Shown piece after piece: positions 1 to 11,264 of a DNA stretch of 64,000 nucleotides; within the stretch, counting starts at the first letter, position 1, and each line of letters begins with the position of its first letter. The stretch is from Pegoplata infirma (lineage: Eukaryota > Arthropoda > Insecta > Diptera > Anthomyiidae): the NCBI GenBank assembly GCA_963921195.1, contig OY992540.1:134714694-134778693 (forward strand). The letters run 5' to 3'. Under the pieces are notes generated by a model, which was given only the letters and a program-made list of their open reading frames with translations, made no database searches and had not been told where the DNA came from. Position numbers and translations under genes: made by a program.

Positions 1-476
1 TATTGGTAAAAATCTTGTAAAATTACTAGGAATTTTTGTCAAATAGGAGGTAGCAAACAAAAAAAAAGTTACAAGTTTTTCTTGTAATTTTACAAGGTTT
101 TTTTTTAGTGTAGATATCGTAGGTCGATTTCTTTACACACTCAAAAAAACTTTGTCAAATTGCTAGAAAAAGTCTTGTAATCCCATTTTACCAATATTTG
201 ACAGTTTTCCTTGTTTTTTTTAACTTTGGATCGAAATTTAAATTTTTTTTGTAATTTTACAATTTTTTTTTTTGTAATATTACAAATTTCCAAGATAATT
301 TTACAAAAAAAATCTAGTAAATTCACGAGAATTCCTTGTAATTTTAATTGCGCCAAAAAACTGTAAATTTACAATTTTATTGGTAAAAAGCTTGTAAAAT
401 TACAAAATTATTTGTAAAAAGCTTGTAAAATTACTAGGAATTCTCGTAAAATAGGAGGTAGCAAAAAATATAGTAA
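1..476. mobile_element. Family A TIR/MITE copies built from TGTAAAATTACAA words
   Basis: Two neighbouring pieces: the right end of one copy (1-111, ending in TTTTTAGTGTA) and the left part of another starting near 135 (ACACTCAAAAAAACTTTGTC). The second is interrupted at 477 by another element and resumes at 3318-3422. Internal sequence is quasi-palindromic, dominated by TTGTAAATTTACAA and CTTGTAAAATTAC. A related copy lies at 31030-31600, sharing the stretch from TTGTCAAATT through TTTGACAGTTTTCC. No coding capacity. Confidence 0.6.
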
Positions 477-966
477 CCCGAGTAAAAATTTTTGTATGGA
501 GCAATATATGTTCTTATATTATTCCGGATCTGTTGATAGATCCGAGATTTGAAAGATCAGCACTGATCCGAAAAATGGATCGCTAAGATTAGATCAGTTT
601 TAACCGGACGGATACAATTTGATCCGAAAAGTGGGTTTATCTAATTAGATCAGTTTTAATCGGTGGGATACAATTTCATCCGAAAAATGGTTGGATCTTA
701 TTGGACCAAGACAAAAAAAAAAGATTTTTTTAGCTGGATAAAAAAAGATAAAATTTCATACGAAAGAAAAAAAAAAATATTACAAAAAACTTTAGATAAA
801 ATTTTATCCGAAAAAAAAAATCTATTTTTAGAACTATATATAATTTAATCCGAACAATAAAATCTATTTTTAGAACTGATAAAGTTTTATCCAAACAATT
901 TTTTTCAATATTAAGATATAAATATATATAATTAAAATTTATTTAAAAAAAAAAAAAAAACTTCGA

Positions 967-1034
967 GCGGCGGGGGAATCGAACAGCTACCAACTGTTTT
1001 GTAATCGCAATCTCTACCCTCTGACCCAGCGGAC
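967..1034 (-). other. tRNA-like module (decayed, not a functional tRNA)
   Basis: On the minus strand an A-box-like GCTGGGTCAGAGGGTAGAG is followed by a B-box-like GCTGTTCGATTCCCC, spaced as in a tRNA. The acceptor arms do not pair well, so this looks like a tRNA-derived module rather than a gene. Confidence 0.5.
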
Positions 1035-1839
1035 GTTGTTAATAAATGACAACTTTAAAAGACTATGTTTTAAAAAAACTTAGAAAATAGTTTATCATAT
1101 ATAATTATATCAAGTTTAACTTATATATAATTAAATCCAGTTTATCTTATCGGGTATATGATTGCATCAAATTATATTCGACTTGAATTTGAACAAAATT
1201 TTAAAAAAGACTTAGAAAATTTTTGCTAAAATTTGTGATTTTTTTTTTTTTTTAGTTTATTTGCTGAGCTAATAGGGGGTTTAATACTGAGTTCAACAAC
1301 ATGATTTTCATCTTCCAATGCTCTTAATTTTCCAAGTTATAAAGCTTTAAAGTAAAAACGGTTTTTGGCTTATGAGCTTCACATTTTTCATCGGATCCAA
1401 ATTTTCTTTCTGCCGTTGTATATTTAATAAAAATACCTTTAAAATGGTATAAAACATGTATAAACTTTTTTACTCACCAACGGCCAAATAATGAGTTTTA
1501 AATTTTTTTCGGAAGTTTTTTCAGACAAAAATAATTTTATCTGAAAATATTGCTAACATAAGTTCGAACCAAATACACTTTTAATTATTGGCAACAAATA
1601 AAGCTTTGATTTGAGCTTGATCTGAGGACTTTAGCTCTCTTAAAACCAGAGATATTGATGGTTAAACATTAAAGTTTTAAAATATTTTTTTCTTCGGATT
1701 CAATAATATATAATTATATCAAAATATAATTATTTTTGAAATATTTTTGTTAAAATTCAGGGATTTTATTTTTTTTTAAATTTGAAAAACGAAAACGCAT
1801 TAAAAAATCATTTAGATTAAAAAAAAATTTTAAAAAAAA

Positions 1840-2330
1840 TAATTTTTTTCTTGACTTAGTCGGGAATCGAACTCAGGGTCCTCAAGAATTATATATTATC
1901 ATATATGATGCAATATAGAAAGTTATATTACTATATATAAATAATATTTATTTCTAAATATTATCATAAAAAATTAATTAATCAATATTTTAAAGTTTAG
2001 TAAAAAATTAAAGCTTCTAAAACATATTTTCTTTAAAAAAAAAATTAAAAAAAACAACTTTTTTTCTTAGCTCAGCCGGGGATCGAACCCAGGGTCCCTA
2101 GGAACCATATATTAACTTATATGATGTAATATATAAAATTATATAACTATAAATAAATAATATTTATTTTTCGATTTTATCATAAAAATTTAATTATTCA
2201 ATATTTTTAAGTTTAGAAAAAACAAAAAGCTTTAAAAACATATTTTCTTTTTTAAAAAATTAAAAAAAAAATAGTTTTTTTCTGGGTTGAGCCGGGAATC
2301 GAACTCGGGGTCCCCAAGCATCATATATTA
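1840..2330 (-). repeat. About 215-bp tandem repeat carrying tRNA B-box-like half modules
   Basis: Three units start their B-box-like core at about 1862, 2079 and 2293 (GGGAATCGAACTC or GGGGATCGAACCC on the plus strand). Each is followed by a matching CATATATTATC-type stretch and an AT-rich spacer. The units are 214-217 bp apart and diverged. On the minus strand each reads like the T arm and 3' acceptor side of a tRNA without the 5' half. Confidence 0.55.
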
Positions 2331-3424
2331 TCTTATATGATCTTATATAAAGTTACACACAACTATTTAAGTTATATGCATTTTTTAAACATTTAACTTT
2401 TAAAATCCATAATGCATTTTTTTAAGTTTTAAAATACAATGGATTAAACAGATTTTTTTTCTATTTAAAAATTTATAGAATTTATATATATTTTTTTTGA
2501 CTGATTTTAGGTGCTTTGAGAATCATATATAATTATACAAGCTCTCTTGTATACTTAAATAAAAATATATATGATGCAACATTAAAAAAAAATATTGAAA
2601 TACTGTCATATAAAAGTATGCATAATTATATATAAAATATTGTGAAAGAAAAAAATATTTTTTACCTTATACAATTGTATAACATTTTATATGGCGTTAC
2701 ATGTGCCACCATTTAAAATTATATATAGAGTTTAAAAAAAAAAATGTATTTATATGGTACCTTACAAAACTATATACGGTATCTCATAAGCCATTTATAA
2801 TTATATCTTTGATAATATTAAAAAAATAAATGTTTGATGCCATGTATAGTTTTATATAACTGTATATAGAGTTATATGTGCGACCATATATAATTATATT
2901 TGAAAATTTTTTTTTTCGTTTTTTAAGATGGAACCATATATAGTTTTAAATGGTTTCTTTTAAGTCATATATAATTTTAAATGGTTTCTTGTAAGTCATA
3001 TATAATTATATATATAATGATATTGGATTTTTTTTAAATATGCTCGTATACGTTATTTGATATTAAGTCACATATAAATATGTATGCAATCAGATTAAGT
3101 TATATGTGTCACATATGATTATGTCTCCCACATGTATTTATATATTAATATGGTTATCATTAGATGTAATTTTATATAACTCCATTTAAAAAATTTGGAA
3201 AAATTCAATGCGAGATATAATTATGTACTTTGTTTGATATGAAAACATATTATTTCATATGGCTATATATACATACATCAAATAATGTAAAATTATATGT
3301 ATTCATTTTTACTCGGGAAGATTACGAAACCTCCTTGTAAATTTTAAAGCGTCAAAAAATTTGTAAATTTACAATTTTATTGGTATAAACCTTGTAAAAT
3401 TACAAAAAAAAACTTGTTAAACTA

Positions 3425-3690
3425 CCCGAGTAAAAAAAGTTTATATATAATTTGATAAAATTATATCAAATTATATATAATTATATAAAATTATATAAAA
3501 AATTTAAATTCTTCAAAAAGTTGGATAAAATTATATAAAATTATATATATTTTGATGAAATTATATATAATTATATCCAGGATTTGGTGGATATAATTAT
3601 ATACAATTTTATCAAATTATATATAACTTGATAAAATATAAAATTTTATCAAATTATATATAACTTGATAAAATTTTATAAAATTTGTTA
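3425..3690. mobile_element. Family C element, left part only
   Basis: Begins with TA then CCCGAGTAAAAAAAGTTTA and continues in ATATAATTTGATAAAATTATA words, as in the complete copy at 15419-15927. The right inverted end is missing, lost at about 3690. Confidence 0.55.
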
Positions 3691-3779
3691 AATTTGACAA
3701 ATTTCAAATGGCAATATCTCGAAAACCGTTCGACCGATTTAATATTTTTTTTATATTCGTAAGGATGCTGCCTCAACTT

Positions 3780-4545
3780 CAACAAGTACAAAATTATTGT
3801 CGGTCAAGACCGACCATGTAATACCCTACACCAGAGTTTCCCGGAAAATGGGTCCCACGTTCATACATATACTGATTAGATCTATATTTTGTCAAATCTT
3901 TGATAAGTGTAAAAAACACTCACAAATAAAATTTGAGTGAAATAGGCTTCTTTTTGTTGACAATCAACCGCTTTAACTGAATATCGGGCGAAATTTTCAC
4001 ATGGAGCCTAGGTCCAAAAATAGTCCGATGATAATCAGATTTGATAAGGTTATTAAAGTACGCGTTTAACATACACAAACAGAATTTTAATTCAATATTT
4101 TCTATTTTCATGACATTTGAGAGATTTATGTGAATATCGGGAAGGTGGTTTATATGGGGGCTACAAGAAGAACCAATTTCTTTAAAATTCGGAATGGTGA
4201 TTTGTGTAGATAAAACATGATCACCTGCCAAATTTTAAAAAGATACCTATTATAATGCGGTTCTTAGAGTCATTTGAACCAAAACTAAAGAGGACCTTTG
4301 TATGGGGGCTAGGTCTAAATATAGACCGATTTTTTCCAAATTTCAATAGGCTTCGTCCTTGGGCCAAAAGAGTTAAGTTTCAAATTTCAAGTCAATTGAT
4401 TAATCACATCGCTAAATCGATTCAAAAAGTGATTCTGAGTCGATCGGTATACTAAAAAGTGGGTCTAGGACCAATATTTCGAGTAGTTATAAACATCAGC
4501 ACAAACTCATACCCTGTACCACAGTGTGGTGTAGGGTATTATAAT
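3780..4545 (+). repeat. Family D dispersed repeat (GTCGGTCAAGACCGACC leader)
   Basis: Starts with a short hairpin GTCGGTCAAGACCGACC and ATACCCTACACC, and ends with ACCACAGTGTGGTGTAGGG. A second copy in the same orientation is at 42548-43378. The body is moderately GC and contains no intact frame. It is inserted in an older repeat marked by GATATCTCGAAAACCGTTCG-type sequence (3700) and GATCGGTGGGCGCCAC (4630). Confidence 0.6.
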
Positions 4546-4816
4546 GTATCGCAAGATGATTTATTTTAATTTTTTAATTTTTCATAAATTCAAAATTTTG
4601 TTAGAATTTGGCCAAAAATATAAAACTTTGATCGGTGGGCGCCACGTTTTCAAATGATTTTCCTCTGAAAGTGTTTTAAGTTTGTAGCCTGTCACCTTAA
4701 TATTAATGTATCTCTTTTATTAATAAAAATCCATTAATTAACAATTTTACTTTAATTTTTGTTTTCACTTTATTTCCTTTAAAATTATAATTAAAATTTG
4801 CTTAATCTATTTATAG

Positions 4817-4976
4817 ACTGATTGATGATTGTGGTGTTTCAATGTACTGTGATATGCACGCACATTCGCGCCGGCACAATATATTCATTTATGGCTGTGA
4901 GAATAAACGTAATCCGGAAAAGAAACTTACGGAACAAGTTTTTCCACTTATGTTACATAAAAATGTAGCAGATAAG
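4817..4976 (+). CDS. NnaD: Cytosolic carboxypeptidase (CCP/AGBL) exon carrying the third zinc ligand
   Basis: Internal exon of an M14-family cytosolic carboxypeptidase, the class that trims glutamates from tubulin and other proteins in the cytoplasm. It has an AG acceptor at 4815-4816 and a good donor (AAG|GTAAGA) at 4977. The frame opens with the last base of a split codon and ends in phase 0, giving 53 residues. The signature [18 protein letters not shown] is seen directly; in this family the first His of the D-x-H-x-H-S block is the third zinc ligand. It continues into the conserved [12 protein letters not shown] segment, which joins in frame to the next exon. No stop occurs, and base composition is far less AT-skewed than the flanks. 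The earlier exons with HxxE are outside the window. The symbol follows the Drosophila Nna1-type gene and is an inference. Confidence 0.92.
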
Positions 4977-5241
4977 GTAAGAAAATACGAGTAGTATACG
5001 AGAAGTGTTAAGCAAATATTCTTTTTCTATATTTTTCTTTTTTTTTTTGCTAAATTCGAAAAGGAAAAGTTTTATTTTTTGAAGAGTTTCTCAAGTTTCA
5101 CAAGTTTTTTTTATATTTTTAATTAGTTTGTGATATAATAAAAGTTTAAGTTCTTTTGCTAATATGATATTCTTTTCTATACTTTCTCTTTTGTTTCTTT
5201 CCGTTTCCGTTTCATATTTTATTTTTTTTCTGTCTTTAAAG

Positions 5242-5400
5242 TTTTCATTTGAAAATTGTAAATTTAAAATACAACGCAGCAAAGAAGGTACCGGCCGTAT
5301 TGTAGTTTGGATGCTGGGCATAACAAATAGTTATACTATAGAGGCGTCATTTGGAGGTTCACTGTTGGGTTCACGCAAGGGTACACATTTTTCAACAGCG
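5242..5400 (+). CDS. NnaD: Cytosolic carboxypeptidase exon with the catalytic glutamate
   Basis: Second exon in the window, 53 codons, phase 0 at both ends, with acceptor AAAG at 5238-5241 and donor GCG|GTAAGT at 5401. The protein includes [19 protein letters not shown] followed by [20 protein letters not shown]. In M14 carboxypeptidases the Glu of the N-S-Y-T-x-E block is the general base, and the SKEGTGR stretch is characteristic of the CCP/AGBL subfamily. The intron before it is only 265 bp, whereas the intron after it runs about 38 kb to the next recognisable exon, which starts in the same phase. I saw no other plus-strand coding segment in that intron that belongs to this protein. Confidence 0.93.
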
Positions 5401-5452
5401 GTAAGTTTTATTTGATAAAAAAAATAGTAACCGAAAACAAAACCCTTAATAT

Positions 5453-5469
5453 TGGCGACCGTGACAGGA
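5453..5469 (+). other. Possible LTR-retrotransposon primer-binding-site remnant
   Basis: TGGCGACCGTGACAGGA has the form of a primer-binding site complementary to a tRNA-Arg 3' end, as used by mdg1/412-type fly retrotransposons. It lies only 52 bp after the exon donor at 5401, and no internal coding region follows, so at most it is a relic. Confidence 0.35.
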
Positions 5470-5482
5470 CGTCTGTTTGTTA

Positions 5483-6146
5483 AGATACTAAGACATTTTT
5501 TGAATAAAGAAAACTTCTAAGGTTCTGAGAAATTGTCCGTATAGAAAAATTCTCAGATTCTAAGACATTTTTGTGTATAGAAAAATTTCCAGATTCTGAG
5601 ACATTTTTCCATACAGAAAAATTCCCATATTCTGAGACATTTTTTCGTATAACAAAACTTTCAGATTCTTAGACATTTTTCAAAATAGAAAAATTCGCAG
5701 ATTCTGAGACAGTTTTCTGCATAAAAAAATTTTCACATTTTAAGAATTTCCGTATAGAAAATTTTTCCGATTCTGACCCATTTTTCGGTATAGAAAAATT
5801 TTCAGATTCTGACCCATTTTTCGGTATATAAAAATTCTCAGATTCTGAGACATTTTTCCGTATAAAAAAATTCTCAGATTCTAAAACATTTTTCGGTATA
5901 GAAAAATTTTCATTTCTGAAACATTTTTTTTGGTATAAAAAAATTTCAGATTTCGAGACATTTTTCAGGATAGAAAAAATTTTAAATTTTGAAAAAATTT
6001 TCCGTATAGAAAAATTTCTAGATTCTTAGAAATTTTTTTAGATTCTTAGACATTTTTCCACAAAGAAAATTTCTTAGATTCTTAGACATTTTTCCATATA
6101 GAAAAATTTTTAGATTCTGCGACATTTTTCCCATGTAGAAATACTA
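5483..6146 (-). repeat. 35-bp palindromic satellite array, orientation 1 (5' end of giant intron)
   Basis: About 18 diverged units, each with TCAGATTCTGAGACATTTTT and TCCGTATAGAAAAATTC segments. The core TCTCAGATTCTGAGA is a perfect inverted repeat. It begins about 80 bp after the donor at 5401. The same satellite in opposite orientation fills 38550-41215 near the far end of this intron. Confidence 0.85.
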
Positions 6147-6791
6147 GCACGCCCGCCGGAACTTCGTTACCGGTTATGTTAAATACCGGATAATGAAAGG
6201 ATCAGGATAACCCTACCGATTTAAAAAAAAAAATCCCCTACGTTGTCTTTGTTTTATTAACTTGTGGACGTTTATATATATATATTTTATCCTAGGGTTC
6301 CATAGAGGCACATAGGGCCACAACAAACTTCTTCCATTCTGATCTGTCTTCTGCCAATTTTTTTATTTCACGCCAGCTTTTTCGAGTTGATTGTATTTCA
6401 CTTTCAAGCATCCTTCTCCAAGTATGAGATGGCCTTCCTGGTCGCCTACTGCCTTGTGGATTCCAGTCAATTGCCATTCGTGCAATGGTGGACATTTAAG
6501 TCTTCCATAAAAAAAATATTTCAATGAATAATTTAAACAATAAAATTTGAATAACTTTGCTGGTACGTTATCATGTTCGTTCCGGTAAAAAAAATATATT
6601 GACAATTTTGGAGCCCTTATGTCAGGATTTTGGATTCTGAGTAAATAAATATTTCAGTGAAAAAAGAAATTGGAATAAAAAAACTAAGTTTAAGTGAAAA
6701 AATATATAGAGGAAAAAAAATATGGTGTAAAAAAGTTAAACACGAAAAATTTTAGTAAAAAATATCATTTCATATTGTTTTCTGCTCTATT
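6147..6791. other. Non-repetitive intronic stretch with one LINE fragment
   Basis: Apart from the LINE piece at 6292-6495 I see only AT-rich sequence and a TATATATATATA run at about 6274, which could be the microsatellite tail of that LINE. Confidence 0.4.
6292..6495 (-). pseudogene. C-terminal fragment of a non-LTR retrotransposon protein (RTE-like)
   Basis: A 67-residue minus-strand frame includes WNPQGSRRPGRPSHTWRRML, then ESEIQSTRKSWREIKKLAED and a final ALC stretch before the stop. The W-N-P-Q-G ... R-x-G-R-P-x-x-T-W-R-R ... W-x-E-L/I-x-K-L-A-x-D-R pattern is the usual C-terminus of endonuclease-reverse transcriptases of RTE-like LINEs. Everything upstream (endonuclease and reverse transcriptase) is missing, so this is a 5'-truncated insertion. 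The clade is an inference. Confidence 0.7.
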
Positions 6792-7110
6792 CCATTTTAT
6801 AAAAAGTACCTTTTATAAAAGGTACTTTTTATAAAAGGTACTTTTTATAAAAGGTACTTTTTATAAAAGGTACTTTTTATAAAAGGTACTTTTTAAAAAA
6901 GGTACTTTTTATAAAAGGTACTTTTTATAAAAGGTACTTTTTATGAAAGGTACTTTTTATAAAAGGTACTTTTTATAAAAGGTACTTTTTATAAAAGGTA
7001 CTTTTTATAAAAGGTACTTTTTATAAAGGTACTTTTTATAAAAGGTATTTTTTTTAAAACGTACTTTTTATAAAAGGTACTTTTTATAAAAGGTACTTTT
7101 TATAAAGGTA
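6792..7110. repeat. 16-bp minisatellite containing GTAC
   Basis: About 20 tandem copies of TTTTTATAAAAGGTAC with few changes (one or two single-base losses and G/A variants). Each unit contains the self-complementary word GTAC and near-palindromic TTTTATAAAA, so either strand can fold on itself. Confidence 0.9.
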
Positions 7111-7399
7111 TTTTACAAAAGGTAGTATCCCACATTCCAAATTTCAGGTGTCTAGGATCATTATATTAGGAAATATAAAAAAGTACAAAAAGTAAACCCA
7201 TTTTACCATTCTTTAAAACAGAATTTTCAGAAAGCACTTGTTCCAGAATGTTTTTTTTTTTCACTAAAGGAGCCTACATTCCAAATATCAAGTGTCTAAG
7301 ATCATTATTTCAGTTTATATAAAAAGTACCAAAAGTACAATTTTGTACCCAAGAAACGCAATTTACAAAAAAGTCCTTTTCCAGAATGTTTTTTCACCG

Positions 7400-7897
7400 A
7401 AGGATCCTACATTCACGGTTTTCTTAATAACTTTTGAACCACTAAACCGATTTTGCTGAAATTCAAAACCAAACAGACTTGGGGAACGACAAATAAATAT
7501 GCTAAGCTTCAGCACCCTCAGTATTGTCTTTCGAAAGTTAGAGTGGTTTAATCTCGTAAATTCGCAAAATACCCTTGCCGAAATTTACTCTTTTGCTCAT
7601 AACTTTTGAACCACTGGACCGATTTCGCTGGATTGCAATACCAACCTGACCCGGTAAATGGCCAACATATATGTCAAACTGCAGGAGCCTCCGTAAAGTC
7701 TTTCAAAAGTTAGCGTGTTTTCAACGGACAGACAGACACACAGACAGACGGACGGACGGACATCGCTAGATCGACTTAAAATCGATCAAGGATCATGAAT
7801 ATATATACTTTATGCGGTCCTAGACCAATATTTCGATGTGTTACAAACGGAATGACAAACTTATATATACCCTCTATCACTAGAGTGGAGGGTATAA
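7400..7897 (+). repeat. Family E dispersed repeat (ends GGAGGGTATAA)
   Basis: Contains AACTTTTGAACCACT, a CAGACAGACGGACGGACGGA run, ACATCGCTAGATCGAC and ends in an imperfect hairpin ATACCCTCTATCACTAGAGT followed by GGAGGGTATAA. Related copies: 12530-13070, 34158-34844 (opposite strand), 39138-39636 and 51549-51664. No intact protein frame; probably a non-autonomous transposon. The flanks at 7111-7400 and 7898-8084 are repeats with AAAAGTACCAAAAGTAC words. Confidence 0.6.
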
Positions 7898-8084
7898 AAA
7901 AAAGTACCAAAAGTACACATTTTTACCCATTTTACCCCCGTAGAATCAACATTGGCAAAATTCCAGCCTTGGTGAATCTTTTTTTCGGGAGGTGGTGGTT
8001 TAAGGATATGTAAAAGGTACCAAAAGTACAGTTTTTTAACCTTTTTACCCCCTTAGAATCAACATTGGCAAAAATCCAACCTTA

Positions 8085-8637
8085 CACAGAAAAAAATACA
8101 AAAAATATTTGAGTAAATTTTTAATACTATTGAGTAAAAAATTACTCAATTTTGCACCAGTAAACAATTTAATAGTATTAAGTAAATTTTTAATAAAAAT
8201 TTATTAAATGTTTGAAAAAAGTAAATTTTTAATTGACACAATTAAAAATTTACTCAAAATTTATCTATTTATTTTTTTTTTTTCAGTTTAAAAAAGTTTT
8301 AAATTTTTTTATAAAAAAAACCACAAAAAAACTTGTTTTTTCAAACTTTACCAAACATATTTATGTCTCAAAAACATATGAAAATTTTATTAAGACGATT
8401 ACAAACTTTCATATACATACACAAAAAACTATAAACTAAACGAGAATTCAAAAAACTATGAGAGTTTAAAAAAAATTAAAAAAAACTATTAAATTTTTAT
8501 TAAATTATTTACTTAAATTGTTTTTAAAATTTTTAAGTAAATTTTTAATTGCGTCAATTAAAAAATTACTCCATTTTTGTTTTTAAATATAAACAAGTGC
8601 TTACTCAAATTTGTTTCCTCCATATTTTTTTTCTGTG
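8085..8637. mobile_element. Family B MITE (CACAGAAAAAAAT ends, TA flanks)
   Basis: Inverted ends CACAGAAAAAAATA and ATTTTTTTTCTGTG flanked by TA on both sides, 553 bp. The interior repeats GAGTAAATTTTTAAT-type words. A second copy is at 19459-20121 with a 130-bp insertion. A TA duplication and short TIRs fit Tc1/mariner-type miniature elements. Confidence 0.75.
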
Positions 8638-8679
8638 TAGTGGATCTATATTCCGGTAGCGGAACCTACATTCCAAATT

Positions 8680-8881
8680 AGAAAAATTCTCAGATTCTGA
8701 GATATTTTTTCATATAGAAAAATTCTCAGAAAATGAGACATTTTTCCATATAGAAAAATTCTCAGATTCTGAGACATTTTTCGTTTGAAAAAATTCTCAG
8801 ATTCTAAAACATTTTTTGGTATAGAATAATCAGACTTTGATAAATTTTTCCGTATAGAAAAATTCTCCAAATCTGATACAT
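8680..8881 (-). repeat. 35-bp palindromic satellite, second array in orientation 1
   Basis: About six units of the same satellite as 5483-6146, interrupted at 8882 by a 2.7-kb element and continuing briefly at 11613-11640. Confidence 0.8.
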
Positions 8882-8973
8882 CCCAGTCTGCACAGTTTCG
8901 AGGCGACAATTTTTTCGAAGTTTTATCGAAGGTTTTCCACAAAAATGATTCGAAGTCGATATTATATACAGTA

Positions 8974-10679
8974 GAGTGACTCAAAAAAAAAAGTTGATGA
9001 TGTACCCCCCTCAAAATGAACTTTGACATGTTTTATGAAGATTCCCAAAATATTTGGGCTCTAGCGATAATCTCCCGTGAGCTAAACCGCGTCAAAAAAG
9101 GGTCCAAAAATGGTATTTTTCATGAATATAAAATTCAGTAAATTTTTTTTTGTCCAATGAATGAACAAATATAATAGATATTTAGGAATTCTTTGATTCT
9201 GCATTAAAACATTTTAAAAATCTAACCACAGACTCGAGATAACGAGATGTTTATGTCAGTTTTTTGATGCTTTTCAATTCGATTTTACTGAAAACTTAAA
9301 TAACTTTGGTATTTTTTGTCCGATTTTCACTTATAATGCATCGTTAGAAAGGTGTTGACCACCGCTTGGGATATTAGTCAAACATTAACCCTTAACTGCA
9401 CTGTCTTACTTTTTTATAAAATTTTCTTCGACATCATTAAAAACACATTTTATAACCACAAAATGCATATTTTTGTGCAGGACACACGTTTAATTTATAT
9501 TTTTGGCCACAATTAATTTAACCCATGCATGATCAAAATATTTTGGCAAACATTTTTATTGAAAAATTATTGAAAGCTAGTTGAAATACTTTAAAATAAT
9601 AAAATAAAAAAGGTTTTTGTTTATCCAGACGTGCTTAAATAATTATTACGTGTAACACTTTCCCGGTGAATTTTTTTTTCGGAATTTGTATGTGCAAATA
9701 AATTTTAGAAATAAAATATAAACCAATTTTCTCTTAATCACATATATTCGTGCAAAAAACGCATCTAATAAATAGATCTTAATATTTTTAATTTAACCCA
9801 TTCATTACCAATTAAAAAAAAAAAAAATTGATGAAAATTTAAGTCCAGTTGTTATACTTAAAAAAAATAATATAATTGATATTTCAATTTATTGGATGCG
9901 TTTTTTGAACGAATATATGCGATTAAGACAAAATTTTTTTATATTTTATTTTTAAATTAATTTGCACATACAAATTTCGAATTTGATATTAATAAGCACG
10001 TCTAGATAAACAAAAACCTTATTTAATTATATTTTTTTAAAGTATTACAACTAGCTTTCAATAATTTCCGCAAAAACTTTTTTAAAAATGTTTGCCAAAA
10101 TATTTTGATCATGCATGGGTTAAATTAATTGTGGCCAAATATATTAATTAAACGTGCTTCCTGCACAAAGATATGCTTTTTGTGGTTATAAAATCGGTTT
10201 TTAATGATGTCGAAGTAAATGTTATAAAAAAGTTAGACAGTGTAGTTAAGGGTTAATTTTTGACTAAAGTCCCAAGCGGTGGTCAACACCTTTCTAACGA
10301 TGTATTATAAGTGAAAATCGGACAAAAAATACCAAAGTTATTTAAGTTTTCATTAAAATCGAATTGAAAAGCATCAAAAAACTGACGTAAACATCTCGTT
10401 ATCTCGAGTCTGTGGTTAGATTTTTAAAATGTTTTAATGCAGAATCAAAGAATTCCTAAATATCTATTATATTTGGTCATTCATTGGACAAAAAAAAATT
10501 TACAGATTTTTTTATTCATGAAAAATACCATTTTTGGACCCTTTTTTGACGCGGTTTAGCTCACGGGAGATTATCGCTAGAGCTCAAATATTTTGGGAAT
10601 CTTCATAAAACATGTCAAAGATAATTTTGAGGGGGGTACAACTTCAACTTTTTTTTTGCCCATATAAGGTGAGTCGGTC
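8974..10679. mobile_element. 1.7-kb snapback element with about 840-bp inverted arms
   Basis: Left arm features (GAGTGACTC, GTACCCCCCTCAAAATG, CTCCCGTGAGCTAAACCGCG, TTAACCCATGCATGATC) reappear in reverse complement at 10050-10679, so nearly the whole element is one palindrome centred near 9830. TA flanks both ends. It has no transposase. The arms differ only by scattered changes. It is nested in the element at 8882-11612. Confidence 0.85.
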
Positions 10680-10910
10680 TAATATACAGTCGATATTTTA
10701 ACGTTTCTCGAGCTCATATTTTTATTGAAAAATTAATCGACTTCGAAATGATTTCCGATCTACATTTTAGGAATTCTCGTATTTGTTGTTCCATCGAAAA
10801 AAAAATATTTTTTTTCGATATAACAGCGAGTTTTAGTTTTATTTAGTTTAAAAAAAAATCCAAAAATTTAAAAAAATTATATCTAACATCAGAACAATAA
10901 AAAAAAAAAT

Positions 10911-10985
10911 CCGCGACCGGGGTTTGAACCACGGCCATAAAACTACAAATCATAAGCTGCAGAACCTGCTAACCAACTAGGCCAT
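10911..10985 (-). other. tRNA-like module
   Basis: Minus strand: A-box-like TGGCCTAGTTGGTTAGCAGG and B-box-like GTGGTTCAAACCCCGG at tRNA spacing. It pairs up with a plus-strand module at 11198-11264. The acceptor stem is poor, so it is a derived module rather than a gene. Confidence 0.55.
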
Positions 10986-11197
10986 ACACAACTTGAAATT
11001 TGTTTGTACTAATATATATTTTGAAATAAAAATATTTTCAAATTATGAGAAGTATGTCAAAACAAAATAAAACGAATATAAAAACAGGGTAATTCAAATA
11101 ATAATAAAAAATATAATTTAAGGGCAATTCAAATAATAATAAAAAATTCAAATTTTAGTAAAAGTAATTTTAAAAAAGTACTTTTATGATCAAACTT

Positions 11198-11264
11198 TGG
11201 CTGAAGGAGTAAGGCATGCAACCAGTAAACTGGGAGTTCTGAGTTCAAATCTCAAGTGAGGCAG
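11198..11264 (+). other. tRNA-like module
   Basis: Plus strand: A-box-like TGGCTGAAGGAGTAAGGC and B-box-like GAGTTCAAATCTC. It faces away from the module at 10911-10985 inside the same element. Confidence 0.5.

Larger units (their letters stand above)
477..3317. mobile_element. Family C TIR element (CCCGAGTAAAAA ends), long variant
   Basis: Inverted ends CCCGAGTAAAAAT and ATTTTTACTCGGG bound 2.84 kb inserted into a family A element. The left part carries repeated GATCCGAAAAATGGATC-type words, the middle a tRNA-like module (967-1034) and three B-box repeats (1840-2330), and the right part a long AT-rich tract made of ATATAATTATAT words. The TA flank is imperfect (TAA on the left, AA on the right). 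No open reading frame of note, so non-autonomous. Confidence 0.6.

Noticed and set aside
8646..9029. 127-codon minus-strand frame rich in NLRIFLYGKM repeats
   Set aside because: Satellite translation reading into the neighbouring snapback element.
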